From the NCBI RefSeq assembly GCF_002102265.1, contig NZ_LQPG01000010.1:124001-188000 (forward strand): a DNA stretch of 64,000 nucleotides, in the 5' to 3' direction. Below, piece after piece: positions 52,567-62,283 of the stretch; position 1 is the stretch's first letter; each line of letters begins with the position of its first letter. Below the pieces are notes generated by a model. The model searched no databases. It worked only from the letters and a program-made list of their open reading frames with translations, and was not told the DNA's origin. Made by a program: the position numbers and the translations under genes. The DNA comes from Mycolicibacter longobardus (lineage in GTDB: Bacteria > Actinomycetota > Actinomycetes > Mycobacteriales > Mycobacteriaceae).

Positions 52567-53775
52567 ATGAGCTTCAGTCTGTTTCCGCCGGAGATCAATT
52601 CCGGCTTGATATATACCGGACCGGGTTCGGCACCGCTGCTGGAGGCCGCCGAAGCCTGGGCTCAGCTGTCGGCAGAGCTTGCGATGTCCGCGACGTCCAC
52701 GCACTCGGTGATCGCCAATCTGGACTCGACCTGGACCGGGCTCGGCTCGGCGTCGGCGACGGCTGCCGTCACGCCCTATGTGACCTGGCTGGAGACGGCG
52801 GCGGCCAACGCCGCGGAAAACGCCCAGCTCGCGACGCAGGCTGCGGCGTTGTTCGAGGCGGCGCGCTCGGCGTCGGTACCCCCGCCGGTGATCGCGGCCA
52901 ACCGGGCGATGCTGCTGGCGTTGATCGCGACCAACTTCTTCGGGCAGAACACCCCGCTGATCCAGACCGTCGAGCACCAGTATGAGGTCATGTGGGCCAC
53001 CGACGGCGCCGCGATGGACACCTACAGCGGGGCCGCGGAGGCCAACAACAACGCGCTGCAGCAGCAGCCGCCGCCGCCGCAGTCCGCGCAGGGGGCAACG
53101 CCGGGATCGGCTGCGAGTGGGGATCCGGTGGTACCCGGAACCCCCGGCACCCCGCCTACCAACCCGGGCTATGATTTTGCCACCGTCGGCGGACTCTTCG
53201 ATGCGGCCGGCATCGATCCGTCCATGATCGGCATCGCCGACGAGACCCTTCTCGCCACGCAGATCAGCTCGATAATGTCACCCATCAACACGGCGAGTAT
53301 GCCGCTGATGATGGGTGCCAGAATGCTGCCGATGCTGATGCAGTTCGCCCGGATGGGTGGGGCAGCCGGTACGGGCGCACTGGCCGGACAGACCGCCGGT
53401 GGGGGCGGCGCCGGCACCCTGATGACCCAGATCGGCGACTTCGTCAACGACAAGCTGCAAGGCGCGGTCGGCGTGCTGGCCGGCCACTTCAGTTCGGCGA
53501 CCAACGCCATCTCCGCCAAGCTCGGTCAGGCCGCCTCGATGGGCGCGCTGAAGGTGCCGCAGGCCTGGTCGATGGCCGCCGACGGCATGGTCCGTGCCGC
53601 CCCCGTGCTGCCGGCCACCACCGTCAGCGCCCCGATCCAGACCATGTCGGCGTCGTCGGGAATGCCCGGCGGCCCGTTCGGCAACGCGCTGATGGGCGCG
53701 ATGGCCGGACGCGGACTCGGCGCTGTCGCCGCCAAGGCCCCCAAAGTTATGCCCCGTTCGCCGGCCGGCGGGTAG
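52567..53775 (+). CDS. PPE-family protein
   Basis: A 402-residue protein. The PPE domain (1-175) begins MSFSLFPPEINSGLIYTGPGSAPLLEAAEAW, has a WTGLGS turn and the NFFGQNTP segment typical of the PE-binding helices. Residues 160-220 are Gln/Pro-rich. The rest is Gly/Ala/Met-rich with no PPW or SVP tail, and it ends RSPAGG. It probably forms a four-helix bundle with the PE protein. The tail recalls PPE proteins of ancestral ESX loci rather than those of ESX-5 PPE-PPW type; this is from memory. Confidence 0.93.
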   Translation: MSFSLFPPEINSGLIYTGPGSAPLLEAAEAWAQLSAELAMSATSTHSVIANLDSTWTGLGSASATAAVTPYVTWLETAAANAAENAQLATQAAALFEAARSASVPPPVIAANRAMLLALIATNFFGQNTPLIQTVEHQYEVMWATDGAAMDTYSGAAEANNNALQQQPPPPQSAQGATPGSAASGDPVVPGTPGTPPTNPGYDFATVGGLFDAAGIDPSMIGIADETLLATQISSIMSPINTASMPLMMGARMLPMLMQFARMGGAAGTGALAGQTAGGGGAGTLMTQIGDFVNDKLQGAVGVLAGHFSSATNAISAKLGQAASMGALKVPQAWSMAADGMVRAAPVLPATTVSAPIQTMSASSGMPGGPFGNALMGAMAGRGLGAVAAKAPKVMPRSPAGG

Positions 53776-53853
53776 CGGAAGGGGCCCTGAACACACGTGT
53801 CCGCCGGACCGGCGTCCGGCACCACAACGAATTCCGAGCAAGAAGGAGAAATC

Positions 53854-54153
53854 ATGACCGCCCGTTTTATGACCGACCCGGACGCCATGCGTGCCATGGC
53901 GGGTCGTTTCGATGTGCATGCGCAGACCGTTGAGGATGAGGCCCGCCGGATGTGGGCGTCCTCGACCAACATCTCCGGCGCTGGCTGGGGTGGTCTGGCC
54001 GAGCGGACGTCGATGGACACCATGGGTCAGATGCAGACCGCGTTTCGCAACATCGTGACGATGCTGCACGGGGTCCGCGATGGCCTGATTCGTGACGCCA
54101 ACCACTACGAGCAGCAGGAAGCTGCCTCGCAGCAGATCCTGTCGGGCAGCTAG
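53854..54153 (+). CDS. EsxJ/K/M-like WXG100 protein (QILSS family)
   Basis: A 99-residue WXG100 protein. It begins [36 protein letters not shown], has the turn [10 protein letters not shown] and ends QILSGS. This closely matches the M. tuberculosis EsxJ, EsxK, EsxM, EsxP and EsxW group encoded at ESX-5 and its duplicates. The secretion motif YxxxE (YEQQE) is near the C-terminus. It should pair with the next gene product. AAGGAG precedes the ATG. Confidence 0.95.
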   Translation: MTARFMTDPDAMRAMAGRFDVHAQTVEDEARRMWASSTNISGAGWGGLAERTSMDTMGQMQTAFRNIVTMLHGVRDGLIRDANHYEQQEAASQQILSGS

Positions 54154-54171
54154 CAAAAGGAGCTATGACTG

Positions 54172-54456
54172 ATGTCTATCAACTACCAGTTCGGTGATGT
54201 CAACGCTCACGGTGCGCTGATCCGCGCGCAGGCCGCTTCGCTGGAGGCTGAGCACCAGGCGATCGTGCACGATGTGCTGGCCGCCGGGGACTTCTGGGGC
54301 GGCGCGGGTTCGGTGGCCTGCCAGGAGTTTGTGGCGCAGTTGGGCCGCAACTTCGCGGTGATCTATGAGCAGGCCAACGCTCATGGTCAGAAGGTGCAGA
54401 CCGCCGGCAACAACATGGCCAACACCGACGCCTCCGTCGGCTCCAGCTGGGCCTAG
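54172..54456 (+). CDS. EsxI/L/N-like WXG100 protein (Mtb9.9 family)
   Basis: A 94-residue WXG100 protein: MSINYQFGDVNAHGALIRAQAASLEAEHQ, the GDFWGGAGSVACQEF turn, and the tail AGNNMANTDASVGSSWA. It matches the EsxI/L/N/O/V group, partners of the QILSS proteins. The Esx pair is dominant T-cell antigen in M. tuberculosis. Gene spacing is 18 bases. A strong terminator follows. Confidence 0.96.
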   Translation: MSINYQFGDVNAHGALIRAQAASLEAEHQAIVHDVLAAGDFWGGAGSVACQEFVAQLGRNFAVIYEQANAHGQKVQTAGNNMANTDASVGSSWA

Positions 54457-54475
54457 AACACTTTCATAACGGGAT

Positions 54476-54516
54476 CAGTGCCTCGCCACCAGCAAGGTGG
54501 CGGGGCACTGGTTTTT
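54476..54516 (+). terminator. Terminator of the PE-PPE-Esx module
   Basis: CAGTGCCTCGCCACC and GGTGGCGGGGCACTG pair over 15 positions with one T-G, around a 5-base loop, followed by GTTTTTC. It lies 20 bases after the last Esx gene. Confidence 0.9.
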
Positions 54517-54616
54517 CTGCGGGTCACTGCGCCGCTCGCCGCGCTGATGGGGTCGGGTCAGCTGGGCCCCCAACGGTCTTGCCAACCGGTGGTGGCCCCA
54601 CGCGGGGGCCGGTCTG

Positions 54617-55720
54617 TCACCCCGTCGTCGCTGCCGATGCGCACGCGCCCAACACCGTGGTCGAGATGAACGTCGCGGCGTTGGCCAGATAGTTGTCGGA
54701 CGGGTCATAGGTCGGCAGCGCCAGCACGAACGCCCGCCGGTACTGCGCGGACAGCTCCGCGAAGTCCTGCAGCGTGGGGTTGTTGCTGCGACGGCCGAGC
54801 TGCTGCATCTTGTTGGCCAGACTGATCATGATCGGCCCGACCGCCAGGTTGACCGCCTTCTGCTGGGGGTTCCAGTAGGTCCCCGGGATGCTGGGGTCGA
54901 TCCCATGCCACTCGGCGGCGTCGGCGCCGAACTTGTCCAGTGTGGTCTTCCAGTCCGCGCACACCGGGTTGGGACCGGTCAGGTAGCGCTGCGGGTTGGT
55001 GGGGTTGCCGGGCGGGGCGGTCTTGGTGGGCGTCGCCTGTGCCTCGACCAGCGGTGCGCGGGTCGCCGCTGAGCCGTTGTTGGCGGCGGCGCAGATCGCG
55101 GCCAGCGCCGACGCCGCACTGTGTGCGGTGCCGGCCAGGGCGGCGTCCCGCTCGGTGTAGGTGGGAATGTGTTCGACGAAGGTGCGGGCGTAGGCGATGA
55201 ACTGTTCGTAGAGTTCGCGCATCACCCGGTGCGGGGTCAGCTTCACCAGCCCGACGGTCTGCGCGGCGGCGTTGCGCACCACCTGCCCGGCGACCAGGTA
55301 CTCCTTCTTCTGCTCGTCGTCCCACGCGGCGGCCGGAATCGACTGATCGCGCTCGTTCCACTTGCCGTGTCCCAGCATCGACAGGGTGTTGGACAGGTTG
55401 CTGCTGATCGACCCCCAGGCGACGCAGCTGGGGTCGTTGATGATGATCGACACCGGCCCGGTGTCGTCGGCGCTGGCGATGCCCGACGCGCTCGCGTTGC
55501 GGCTGGCGGCCGTGCCGTCCAGCGGACCCTTGGCCGGGCTACCGCCCACCAGCACCACCGCGACCAGCACCAAGGCGACCACCGCCAGCACGACCACGGC
55601 TGCCAGCCCCCATTTGAGGCTCTTGGCCTGTTTCGGTGCGGCCGCGGCGTCCTCGTCGTACTCGTCTTCGTCGTCTTCGTCGTCGTAGTCGAAGTCGAGG
55701 TCATCGGTGCCGTTGGTCAC
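54617..55720 (-). CDS. Membrane protein with a duplicated cysteine-bounded outer domain
   Basis: A 367-residue protein not recognised by name. Residues 1-30 are very acidic (runs of Asp/Glu), 37-59 form one membrane helix, and the rest is extracytoplasmic. Two related units are visible: residues 99-210 and 254-360. Each opens with C-x2-W, has a D-x-SIP-x3-W and QK segment, a PTY-x3-D segment, and closes with a cysteine before Ala residues. One disulfide per unit is likely. The start at 55720 is chosen because the acidic head begins there and the longer frame extends into the aspS promoter. It is divergent from aspS and convergent with the Esx module. Confidence 0.75.
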   Translation of the reverse strand: MTNGTDDLDFDYDDEDDEDEYDEDAAAAPKQAKSLKWGLAAVVVLAVVALVLVAVVLVGGSPAKGPLDGTAASRNASASGIASADDTGPVSIIINDPSCVAWGSISSNLSNTLSMLGHGKWNERDQSIPAAAWDDEQKKEYLVAGQVVRNAAAQTVGLVKLTPHRVMRELYEQFIAYARTFVEHIPTYTERDAALAGTAHSAASALAAICAAANNGSAATRAPLVEAQATPTKTAPPGNPTNPQRYLTGPNPVCADWKTTLDKFGADAAEWHGIDPSIPGTYWNPQQKAVNLAVGPIMISLANKMQQLGRRSNNPTLQDFAELSAQYRRAFVLALPTYDPSDNYLANAATFISTTVLGACASAATTG

Positions 55721-55773
55721 AGTCAGCCAGCTTAGAGCACCGACCGGCGCGGGGCAGTGCCGCGAGATGCCTC

Positions 55774-55779
55774 TAGACT
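55774..55779 (+). promoter_or_regulatory. -10 element of aspS
   Basis: TAGACT fits TANNNT and lies 49 bases upstream of the aspS GTG. No clear -35 hexamer is visible. Confidence 0.35.
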
Positions 55780-55828
55780 TGGCGACCGTCGAACCGTTAC
55801 CTAGCAATCCGTCAACAAGGGGGTATTC

Positions 55829-57598
55829 GTGCTGCGCAGCCACGACGCCGGCTCACTGCGGGCCACCGACGCCGGGCTGAGCGTCACGCTGGCCGGCTGG
55901 GTGGCGCGCCGACGCGACCACGGCGGGGTCATCTTCATCGACCTGCGCGACGCTTCCGGGGTGTCGCAGGTGGTGTTTCGCGATGCCGCGGTGCTCGAGC
56001 AGGCCCACCGCCTGCGGGCGGAGTTCTGTGTGGCGGTCACCGGTGTAGTCGAAGTTCGCCCCGAGGGCAACGAGAATCCCGAGCTGCCCACCGGGGCCAT
56101 CGAGGTCAACGCGACGGCGCTGAAGGTGCTCAATGAGGCTGCGCCCCTGCCGTTTCAACTCGACGAGTCGGCCGGCGAGGAAGCCCGGCTGCGGCACCGG
56201 TATCTGGATCTGCGTCGCGAGGACGGCCCCGGCGCGGCGTTGCGGCTGCGTTCCAAGGTCAACGCGGCCGCCCGTGCGGTGCTGGCCGAGCACCAGTTCG
56301 TCGAGATCGAAACCCCCACCCTGACCCGATCCACCCCGGAGGGCGCCCGCGACTTCCTGGTGCCGGCGCGGCTGCAGCCCGGTTCGTTCTACGCGCTGCC
56401 GCAGAGCCCTCAGCTGTTCAAGCAACTGCTGATGGTGGCCGGTATGGAGCGCTACTACCAGATCGCGCGCTGCTACCGGGACGAGGACTTCCGGGCCGAC
56501 CGTCAGCCGGAGTTCACCCAGCTGGATCTGGAGATGAGCTTCGTCGACGCCGAGGACGTGATCGGCATCGCCGAGCAGGTGCTCAAAGCGCTGTGGGCAC
56601 TGATCGGCTATGACCTGCCGCTTCCGCTGCCCCGAATCAGCTACGCCGACGCGATGCGCCGGTTCGGCTCCGACAAGCCCGACCTGCGATTCGGCCTAGA
56701 ACTGGTGGAGTGCACGGAGTTCTTCTCCGACACCACTTTCCGGGTCTTTCAGGCTCCCTACGTGGGTGCCGTCGTGATGCCGGGCGGGGCATCGCAGCCG
56801 CGGCGCACCCTGGACGGCTGGCAGGAATGGGCCAAGCAGCGCGGAGCCAAGGGCCTGGCGTACGTGTTGATCGGCGAGGACGGTGAGCTGTCCGGGCCGG
56901 TGGCCAAGAACCTCACCGACGCCGAACGCGCCGGGCTGGCCGGGCACGTCGGCGCCGCGGCGGGGGACTGCATCTTCTTCGCGGCCGGGCCGGCCAAGCC
57001 GTCCCGGGCGTTGCTGGGGGCAGCCCGCGGCGAGATCGCCCGGCGCCTGGATCTGATCGATCCGAACACCTGGGCGTTCACCTGGGTGGTCGACCCGCCG
57101 CTGTTCGAGCCCGCCGACGACGCCACCGCCGCCGGTGACGTCGCCGTCGGCTCCGGAGCGTGGACCGCGGTGCACCACGCCTTCACCTCGCCGAAGCCGG
57201 AGTATGCCGGCAGCGTGGAATCCGACCCCGGCACCGTGCTCGCCGACGCCTACGACGTGGTGTGCAACGGCAACGAGATCGGCGGCGGTTCGATCCGTAT
57301 CCACCGCCGTGACGTCCAGCAGCAGGTCTTCAAGGTGATGGGGTTGGGTGAAGCCGAGGCTGCCGAAAAGTTCGGATTCCTGTTGGACGCCTTCAGCTTC
57401 GGCGCACCGCCGCACGGCGGGCTGGCGTTCGGCTGGGACCGGGTGGTGGCGTTGCTGGCCGGGGTGGACTCGATCCGCGAGGTGATCGCATTCCCGAAGT
57501 CCGGCGGCGGCATCGACCCGCTGACCGATGCCCCGGCCCCGATCACCGCGGCCCAGCGCAAGGAAGCCGGGATCGACGCGGTGCCCCAGCAGCGCTGA
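55829..57598 (+). CDS. aspS: Aspartyl-tRNA(Asp/Asn) synthetase
   Basis: A 589-residue class II synthetase of the bacterial long type. An N-terminal OB-fold anticodon domain (1-105), motif 1, motif 2 with [18 protein letters not shown], a GAD insertion domain (about 285-415), and motif 3 [15 protein letters not shown] are present. Mycobacteria usually lack AsnRS, so this enzyme may be non-discriminating and feed GatCAB. It corresponds to Rv2572c. GTG start. Confidence 0.97.
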   Translation: MLRSHDAGSLRATDAGLSVTLAGWVARRRDHGGVIFIDLRDASGVSQVVFRDAAVLEQAHRLRAEFCVAVTGVVEVRPEGNENPELPTGAIEVNATALKVLNEAAPLPFQLDESAGEEARLRHRYLDLRREDGPGAALRLRSKVNAAARAVLAEHQFVEIETPTLTRSTPEGARDFLVPARLQPGSFYALPQSPQLFKQLLMVAGMERYYQIARCYRDEDFRADRQPEFTQLDLEMSFVDAEDVIGIAEQVLKALWALIGYDLPLPLPRISYADAMRRFGSDKPDLRFGLELVECTEFFSDTTFRVFQAPYVGAVVMPGGASQPRRTLDGWQEWAKQRGAKGLAYVLIGEDGELSGPVAKNLTDAERAGLAGHVGAAAGDCIFFAAGPAKPSRALLGAARGEIARRLDLIDPNTWAFTWVVDPPLFEPADDATAAGDVAVGSGAWTAVHHAFTSPKPEYAGSVESDPGTVLADAYDVVCNGNEIGGGSIRIHRRDVQQQVFKVMGLGEAEAAEKFGFLLDAFSFGAPPHGGLAFGWDRVVALLAGVDSIREVIAFPKSGGGIDPLTDAPAPITAAQRKEAGIDAVPQQR

Positions 57599-57643
57599 GG
57601 CCGCCCCTGGACAGCGACGGCGCTGTCGGCAAGGCTGGCAGGC

Positions 57644-58051
57644 ATGGATTCGGCCGAGTTCGCCCGGTTGGTCATCGCCAATATGCCGTTCGCGGCCGCC
57701 CTGCAGATCGAGTTCGTCGAACTGACACCGCAACAGGTGCGCGCCGCCATGGCGTGGGCGCCGGAGCGATGCACCACCGCCGGCATCCTGCACGGGGGAG
57801 CCTTGATGGCCTTCGCAGACACCGTCGGCGCGGTGTGCGCGGTGGCGAATCTGCCCCACGGCGCCAGCACCTCGACCATCGAGTCGAAGACCAACTTCTT
57901 CCGGGCGGTGCGCGAGGGCACCGTCACCGCGACCAGTCTTCCGTTGCACGTCGGCCGGACGACGATCGTGGTGCAGACCGATCTGACCGACGATCGGGGC
58001 AAGCTGGTCGCGCGGGTCACCCAGACCCAGGCGGTGCTGTCGCCGAAGTAG
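57644..58051 (+). CDS. PaaI-family hotdog thioesterase
   Basis: A 135-residue hotdog protein. The active-site segment is TTAGILHGGALMAFADTVGAV, with the HGG and catalytic aspartate of PaaI enzymes. ESKTNFFRAVREGTVTA is the second conserved strand. It hydrolyses acyl- or aryl-CoA. It follows aspS by 45 bases on the same strand and is convergent with the rpf gene. Confidence 0.9.
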   Translation: MDSAEFARLVIANMPFAAALQIEFVELTPQQVRAAMAWAPERCTTAGILHGGALMAFADTVGAVCAVANLPHGASTSTIESKTNFFRAVREGTVTATSLPLHVGRTTIVVQTDLTDDRGKLVARVTQTQAVLSPK

Positions 58052-58057
58052 CCGGAC

Positions 58058-58486
58058 TCACCAGAACGGTTTGAGCAGACCGCGCATCGCCGGCGGCACC
58101 CAGCCCTTCACCGACGACGGGAATACCCGCCCCGGACCGCAATGGGGCCAGGCATAGGGACCCTGTTCGTCCAGGACCCGATTGGCGACGGCGATCTGTT
58201 CCTCGCGTGACGCCTTCGCCGGCGATCCCACACCGCCGAATGCGTGCCAGGTCGACGGTTTGAACTGCAGTCCACCGTAGAAACCGTTCCCGGTATCGGC
58301 GGCCCAGTTGCCGCCCGATTCGCATTGCGCGACGGCGTCCCAGCCCATCAACATGTTGTCTGCACGAGCGATTCCGGTCGAGGCCAGCAGCGCTCCCACA
58401 ATCCCCCCGGTGACCAGCCCGGATGCGGACCAGTTGCGGTGCCGCCTCCCGAACTGCACGACACGCCGTGCCGTGTTCCGGTACAT
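58058..58486 (-). CDS. Resuscitation-promoting factor (Rpf)
   Basis: A 142-residue secreted protein. A signal peptide (residues 1-42, ending ARA, then DNML) follows a basic N-terminus. The Rpf domain covers residues 48-117: [13 protein letters not shown] with catalytic Glu56, [15 protein letters not shown], and WPHCG closing a disulfide between Cys55 and Cys116. Rpf enzymes are lytic transglycosylase-like muralytic proteins that wake dormant cells. It is a minimal Rpf, like RpfC/D/E in size. CGGAGG precedes the ATG. Its upstream DNA is unusually AT-rich. Confidence 0.94.
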   Translation of the reverse strand: MYRNTARRVVQFGRRHRNWSASGLVTGGIVGALLASTGIARADNMLMGWDAVAQCESGGNWAADTGNGFYGGLQFKPSTWHAFGGVGSPAKASREEQIAVANRVLDEQGPYAWPHCGPGRVFPSSVKGWVPPAMRGLLKPFW

Positions 58487-58823
58487 ATCACAACCTCCGT
58501 GATAGTTGTCTATCAGTGAGGTTTACGAGCTTAACGCGATAAATGATGAAATTGCACATTTTCAGCACCTAAAGATACAAATGAGTCTGTTGTTATTGTT
58601 TGAGGCAAAAGTAAACAAAAGATGCTTTAGTTAACTGAGTTGTTATTGTTACGTATGTTGCGAGAGATCTCTTAGAAATTAAGAGGAATTCTTGCCGTGT
58701 GGGGCTGTCCCGCTCGCTGGTCCCCGGCCCTTCCCGCCGAGTGGGATTCTCACGACGGGACGCGCCGGAATCGCGTCGCCAGGGTCCCACTCGGCGGAGC
58801 GATGCCCGCCTAAGCTGCCTGCC
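58487..58823. other. AT-rich region upstream of rpf
   Basis: No gene is seen. About 58505-58690 is clearly richer in A and T than any other stretch in this window. It contains TGATAG-TTGT-CTATCA (58500-58515), the 12-base direct repeat GTTGTTATTGTT at 58589 and 58639, a perfect AGAGATCTCT palindrome (58663-58672), and CTCTTA-N5-TAAGAG (58669-58685). It may be an rpf 5' untranslated region or an Lsr2/regulator-binding region. Confidence 0.5.
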
Positions 58824-59666
58824 GTGGCCGACCGCTATGGAACCGACATCCTCGCCGACAACCCGCACACCGCCCGCAAGATCCGGTCCGTCGAGGTTCC
58901 GGTGGAACGCGGCATGGTGGTCGAGGACGCTCAGAGCGGCTACGTCGGCGCAGTGGTGCGGGTGGCCTACGGACGGATGGACCTCGAAGACCGCCATGGC
59001 CGCACCCGCGGCTTCCCCGTCGGCCCCGGCTACCTGATCGACGGCAAGCCGGTGATCCTGACCGAGCCGCGGCCCAGCGCACCCAAGGCGCCGGCGCGCA
59101 CCGCCTCGGGATCGGTGGCGGTGCCGGGCGCCCGCGCCAAGGTGGCCCTGGCCAGCCGGATCTACGTGGAGGGCCGCCACGACGCCGAACTGGTCGAGCA
59201 GGTCTGGGGTGAGGACCTTCGGGTCGAGGGAGTGGTGGTCGAATACCTCGGCGGAATCGATGACCTGGCCGGCATCGTGGCCGAGTTCCAGCCCGGGCCG
59301 GGCCGTCGGCTCGGGGTGCTGGTCGACCATCTGGTCGCCGGCTCCAAGGAGACCCGCATCGCCGAGACGGTGCGCCGCGGACCCAGCGGTGCGCACACCC
59401 TGATCGTCGGGCATCCGTACGTCGACATCTGGCAGGCGGTCAAGCCCGGCCGGCTCGGTCTGCGGGAGTGGCCGAAGATCCCGCGCAACGTGGAGTGGAA
59501 ACACGGGATCTGCGCCGCGCTGGGCTGGCCGCATGCCGGCCAGGCCGACATCGCCGCGGCCTGGCAGCGCATCCGGGGCCGGGTGCGGGACTGGACCGAC
59601 CTGGAGCCGGAGCTGATCGGCCGCGTCGAGGAACTTATCGACTTCGTGACGCAATCCGGCGGTTAG
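58824..59666 (+). CDS. DUF3097 protein
   Basis: A 280-residue actinobacterial protein of the DUF3097 family, beginning VADRYGTDILADNPHTARKIRSVEV. An N-terminal beta-rich part (1-95) is followed by VALASRIYVEGRHDAELVEQVWG and VLVDHLVAGSKE. The glutamate in VEGRHDAE and the later acidic strand recall a Toprim-like fold, but a complete DxD is not seen. Function is unknown. GTG start at the first conserved residue. Confidence 0.82.
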   Translation: MADRYGTDILADNPHTARKIRSVEVPVERGMVVEDAQSGYVGAVVRVAYGRMDLEDRHGRTRGFPVGPGYLIDGKPVILTEPRPSAPKAPARTASGSVAVPGARAKVALASRIYVEGRHDAELVEQVWGEDLRVEGVVVEYLGGIDDLAGIVAEFQPGPGRRLGVLVDHLVAGSKETRIAETVRRGPSGAHTLIVGHPYVDIWQAVKPGRLGLREWPKIPRNVEWKHGICAALGWPHAGQADIAAAWQRIRGRVRDWTDLEPELIGRVEELIDFVTQSGG

Positions 59667-59698
59667 CGAGCCTCGACGAAGAGAGGCGAGCTGGACCG
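59665..59698. repeat. Dispersed short repeat, copy B
   Basis: Partner of 23335-23371. It begins within the stop codon of the DUF3097 gene and contains GCCTC and GAGGC arms around an 8-base loop, so it could fold as a small hairpin. Confidence 0.6.
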
Positions 59699-59747
59699 GC
59701 GTGGCAATCCGGCTGAATTCGGCCGCCATGGCTCCCGAGCCGGTTGG

Positions 59748-60866
59748 ATGTCAGTCATGAAAACAATTGCCGCCGTGGCGCATGCGCCCAACCAGCCCTT
59801 CGAGATCATCGAGTTGGACCTGGACGGGCCCGGCCCGGGCGAGGTGCTGATCAAGTTCACCGCCGCCGGCCTGTGCCACTCGGACCTGCACCTGGCCGAC
59901 GGCGACTGGCCCGCGCGGTTCCCGATCGTCGGAGGGCACGAGGGCTCGGGGATCATCGAGGACGTCGGCCCCGGGGTCACCAAGGTCAAGCCGGGCGATC
60001 ACGTGGTGTGCTGCTTCATCCCCAGCTGCGGAGTCTGCCGGTACTGCTCGACCGGGCGGCAGAACCTGTGCGACATGGGCGCCACCATCCTGGAGGGCTG
60101 CATGCCCGACGGCACCTTCCGATTCCACTCGGGTGACACCGACTACGGCGGGTTCTGCATGCTGGGCACCTTCGCCGAGCGGGCGACCGTCCCACAGCAC
60201 TCGGTGGTCAAGGTCGACGACTGGCTGCCGCTGGAGACCGCGGTGCTGGTGGGCTGCGGCGTGCCGACCGGCTGGGCGACCGCCAACTACGACGGCGGGG
60301 TGCGCGCCGGCGACACCGTGGTGGTCTACGGCGTCGGCGGGGTCGGCATCAACGCGGTACAGGGCGCCGCGCACGCCGGCGCCAAGTACGTGGTGGCGGT
60401 CGACCCGGTGGAGTTCAAACGCGACACCGCCCTGCGGCTCGGCGCCACCCACGCGTTCGCCACCCCCGAGGAGGCGATGGTCCAGATCGCCGAACTGACC
60501 TGGGGACAGATGGCCGACCAGGCCCTGATCACCGTCGGCGACCTGGACGAGGCCATCACGACCGCGGCGTTCAACACCATCGGCAAGGGCGGCACCGTCG
60601 TGATCGCCGCTCTGGGCCGCATGGAGGACCTCAACGTGCAGGTCTCGGGCACCCAGCTGGCACTGTTCGGCAAGACCATCAAGGGCACCCTGTTCGGGGG
60701 CGCCAACCCGCAGTACGACATCGTGAGACTGCTGCGCCTCTACGACGCCGGCCAGCTCAAGCTCGACGAGCTGGTCACCCGCCGCTACACCCTGGAACAG
60801 GTCAACGAGGGCTACGCGGACCTGCGCGAGGGCAAGAACATCCGCGGGGTGATCGTGCACCGCTGA
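59748..60866 (+). CDS. NDMA-dependent alcohol dehydrogenase family enzyme
   Basis: A 372-residue zinc-dependent medium-chain dehydrogenase. The catalytic zinc site has [10 protein letters not shown] and VGGHEGSG. The structural zinc cysteines are in [20 protein letters not shown]. The cofactor fold is [17 protein letters not shown]. The start [17 protein letters not shown] and the C-terminal [10 protein letters not shown] match the actinobacterial NDMA-dependent alcohol dehydrogenase group, which holds NAD tightly and may use mycofactocin. The substrate is unknown. An ATG at 59757 is an alternative start. Confidence 0.9.
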   Translation: MSVMKTIAAVAHAPNQPFEIIELDLDGPGPGEVLIKFTAAGLCHSDLHLADGDWPARFPIVGGHEGSGIIEDVGPGVTKVKPGDHVVCCFIPSCGVCRYCSTGRQNLCDMGATILEGCMPDGTFRFHSGDTDYGGFCMLGTFAERATVPQHSVVKVDDWLPLETAVLVGCGVPTGWATANYDGGVRAGDTVVVYGVGGVGINAVQGAAHAGAKYVVAVDPVEFKRDTALRLGATHAFATPEEAMVQIAELTWGQMADQALITVGDLDEAITTAAFNTIGKGGTVVIAALGRMEDLNVQVSGTQLALFGKTIKGTLFGGANPQYDIVRLLRLYDAGQLKLDELVTRRYTLEQVNEGYADLREGKNIRGVIVHR

Positions 60867-60883
60867 CGCTGACGCTGACGCTG
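60861..60883 (+). repeat. CGCTGA hexanucleotide repeat
   Basis: Three and most of a fourth copy of CGCTGA overlap the stop codon of the alcohol dehydrogenase gene. Slippage here would leave the protein unchanged, because each unit supplies an in-frame TGA. Confidence 0.8.
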
Positions 60884-60936
60884 CCGGAGCCGCCGCCGTC
60901 ACAGCGGAACGCGGCGGCGATCCGGCGGCGCATGGT

Positions 60937-62271
60937 ATGCCTGAAGGCGTGTCCGACGGACTGTTCGACCTGACCGGCGCCCCGGCACCCGAGCCCGGCA
61001 CCGGCACCTCCGCACCGCTGGCGGTGCGGATGCGCCCGGCCTCCCTGGACGAGGTGGTCGGCCAGGATCACCTGCTGGGTCAGGGATCCCCGCTGCGCCG
61101 CCTGGTCGATGGCTCCGGGGCGGCGTCGGTCATCCTCTACGGCCCGCCCGGTACCGGCAAGACCACCCTGGCCTCGCTGATCTCCGGCGCCACCGGCCGG
61201 CGCTTCGAGGCGCTGTCGGCGCTGAGCGCCGGGGTCAAAGAAGTGCGCGCCGTGATCGACACCGCCCGGCGCGCGGCCGCCTACGGCGAGCAGACCGTGC
61301 TGTTCATCGATGAGGTACACCGGTTCTCCAAAACCCAGCAGGATGCGCTGCTGGCCGCGGTGGAGAACCGGGTGGTGCTGCTGGTGGCGGCCACCACCGA
61401 GAACCCGTCGTTCTCGGTGGTGGCGCCGCTGCTGTCGCGGTCGCTGATTCTGCAGCTGCGGCCGCTGGGGCCCGAGGACATCGCCGCCGTGGTGCGCCGC
61501 GCCATCGACGACGAGCGTGGGCTGGGCGGGCGCATCGAGGTGGCGCCCGACGCGGTGGACCTGCTGGTCCGGTTGGCCGCCGGGGATGCGCGCCGCGCCC
61601 TGACGGCACTCGAGGTGGCTGCCGAAGCGGGGCAGCGCGTGACCGTCGAGATCGTCGAGGGGTCGCTGGATCAGGCCGCGGTGCGCTACGACCGCGACGG
61701 CGACCAGCACTACGACGTCATCAGTGCGTTCATCAAGTCGGTGCGTGGCTCCGACGTCGACGCCGCGCTGCACTACCTGGCCCGGATGCTGGTCGCGGGG
61801 GAGGATCCGCGATTCATCGCGCGCCGGCTGATGATCCTGGCCAGCGAGGACATCGGGATGGGAGATCCGACCGCGCTGCAGACCGCGGTCGCCGCCGCGC
61901 AGACCGTCGCGCTGATCGGTATGCCGGAGGCGCAGCTGACCCTGGCGCATGCCACCGTGCATCTGGCGACCGCTCCGAAGTCCAATGCGGTGACCACCGC
62001 GCTGGGTGCGGCGATGAACGACATCAAGGCGGGTAAGGCCGGGGCGGTACCGGCGCACCTGCGCGACGGCCATTACGCGGGGGCCCAATCTCTGGGCAAC
62101 GCGGTCGGCTACCGCTACGCCCACGACAATCCGGAAGGCGTTGTGGCACAGCAATATCCACCGGATGAACTGGTCGGTGTCGACTACTATCAGCCCACCG
62201 GCCGGGGCGCCGAGCGGGAGATCGCCGGGCGGTTGGAGAGGCTGCGTGCCTTCATCCGTCGCCGGAGCTGA
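60937..62271 (+). CDS. rarA: Replication-associated recombination ATPase RarA (MgsA)
   Basis: A 444-residue AAA+ ATPase related to clamp loaders. Walker A is [12 protein letters not shown], Walker [12 protein letters not shown], sensor 1 AATTENPSF and the arginine-finger segment LLSRSLI. The C-terminal tetramerisation domain includes [15 protein letters not shown] and EDIGMGDP. It acts at stalled replication forks. It corresponds to Rv2559c. A GTG four codons later is an alternative start. Confidence 0.95.
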   Translation: MPEGVSDGLFDLTGAPAPEPGTGTSAPLAVRMRPASLDEVVGQDHLLGQGSPLRRLVDGSGAASVILYGPPGTGKTTLASLISGATGRRFEALSALSAGVKEVRAVIDTARRAAAYGEQTVLFIDEVHRFSKTQQDALLAAVENRVVLLVAATTENPSFSVVAPLLSRSLILQLRPLGPEDIAAVVRRAIDDERGLGGRIEVAPDAVDLLVRLAAGDARRALTALEVAAEAGQRVTVEIVEGSLDQAAVRYDRDGDQHYDVISAFIKSVRGSDVDAALHYLARMLVAGEDPRFIARRLMILASEDIGMGDPTALQTAVAAAQTVALIGMPEAQLTLAHATVHLATAPKSNAVTTALGAAMNDIKAGKAGAVPAHLRDGHYAGAQSLGNAVGYRYAHDNPEGVVAQQYPPDELVGVDYYQPTGRGAEREIAGRLERLRAFIRRRS

Positions 62272-62283
62272 GCCACCGGTGAC

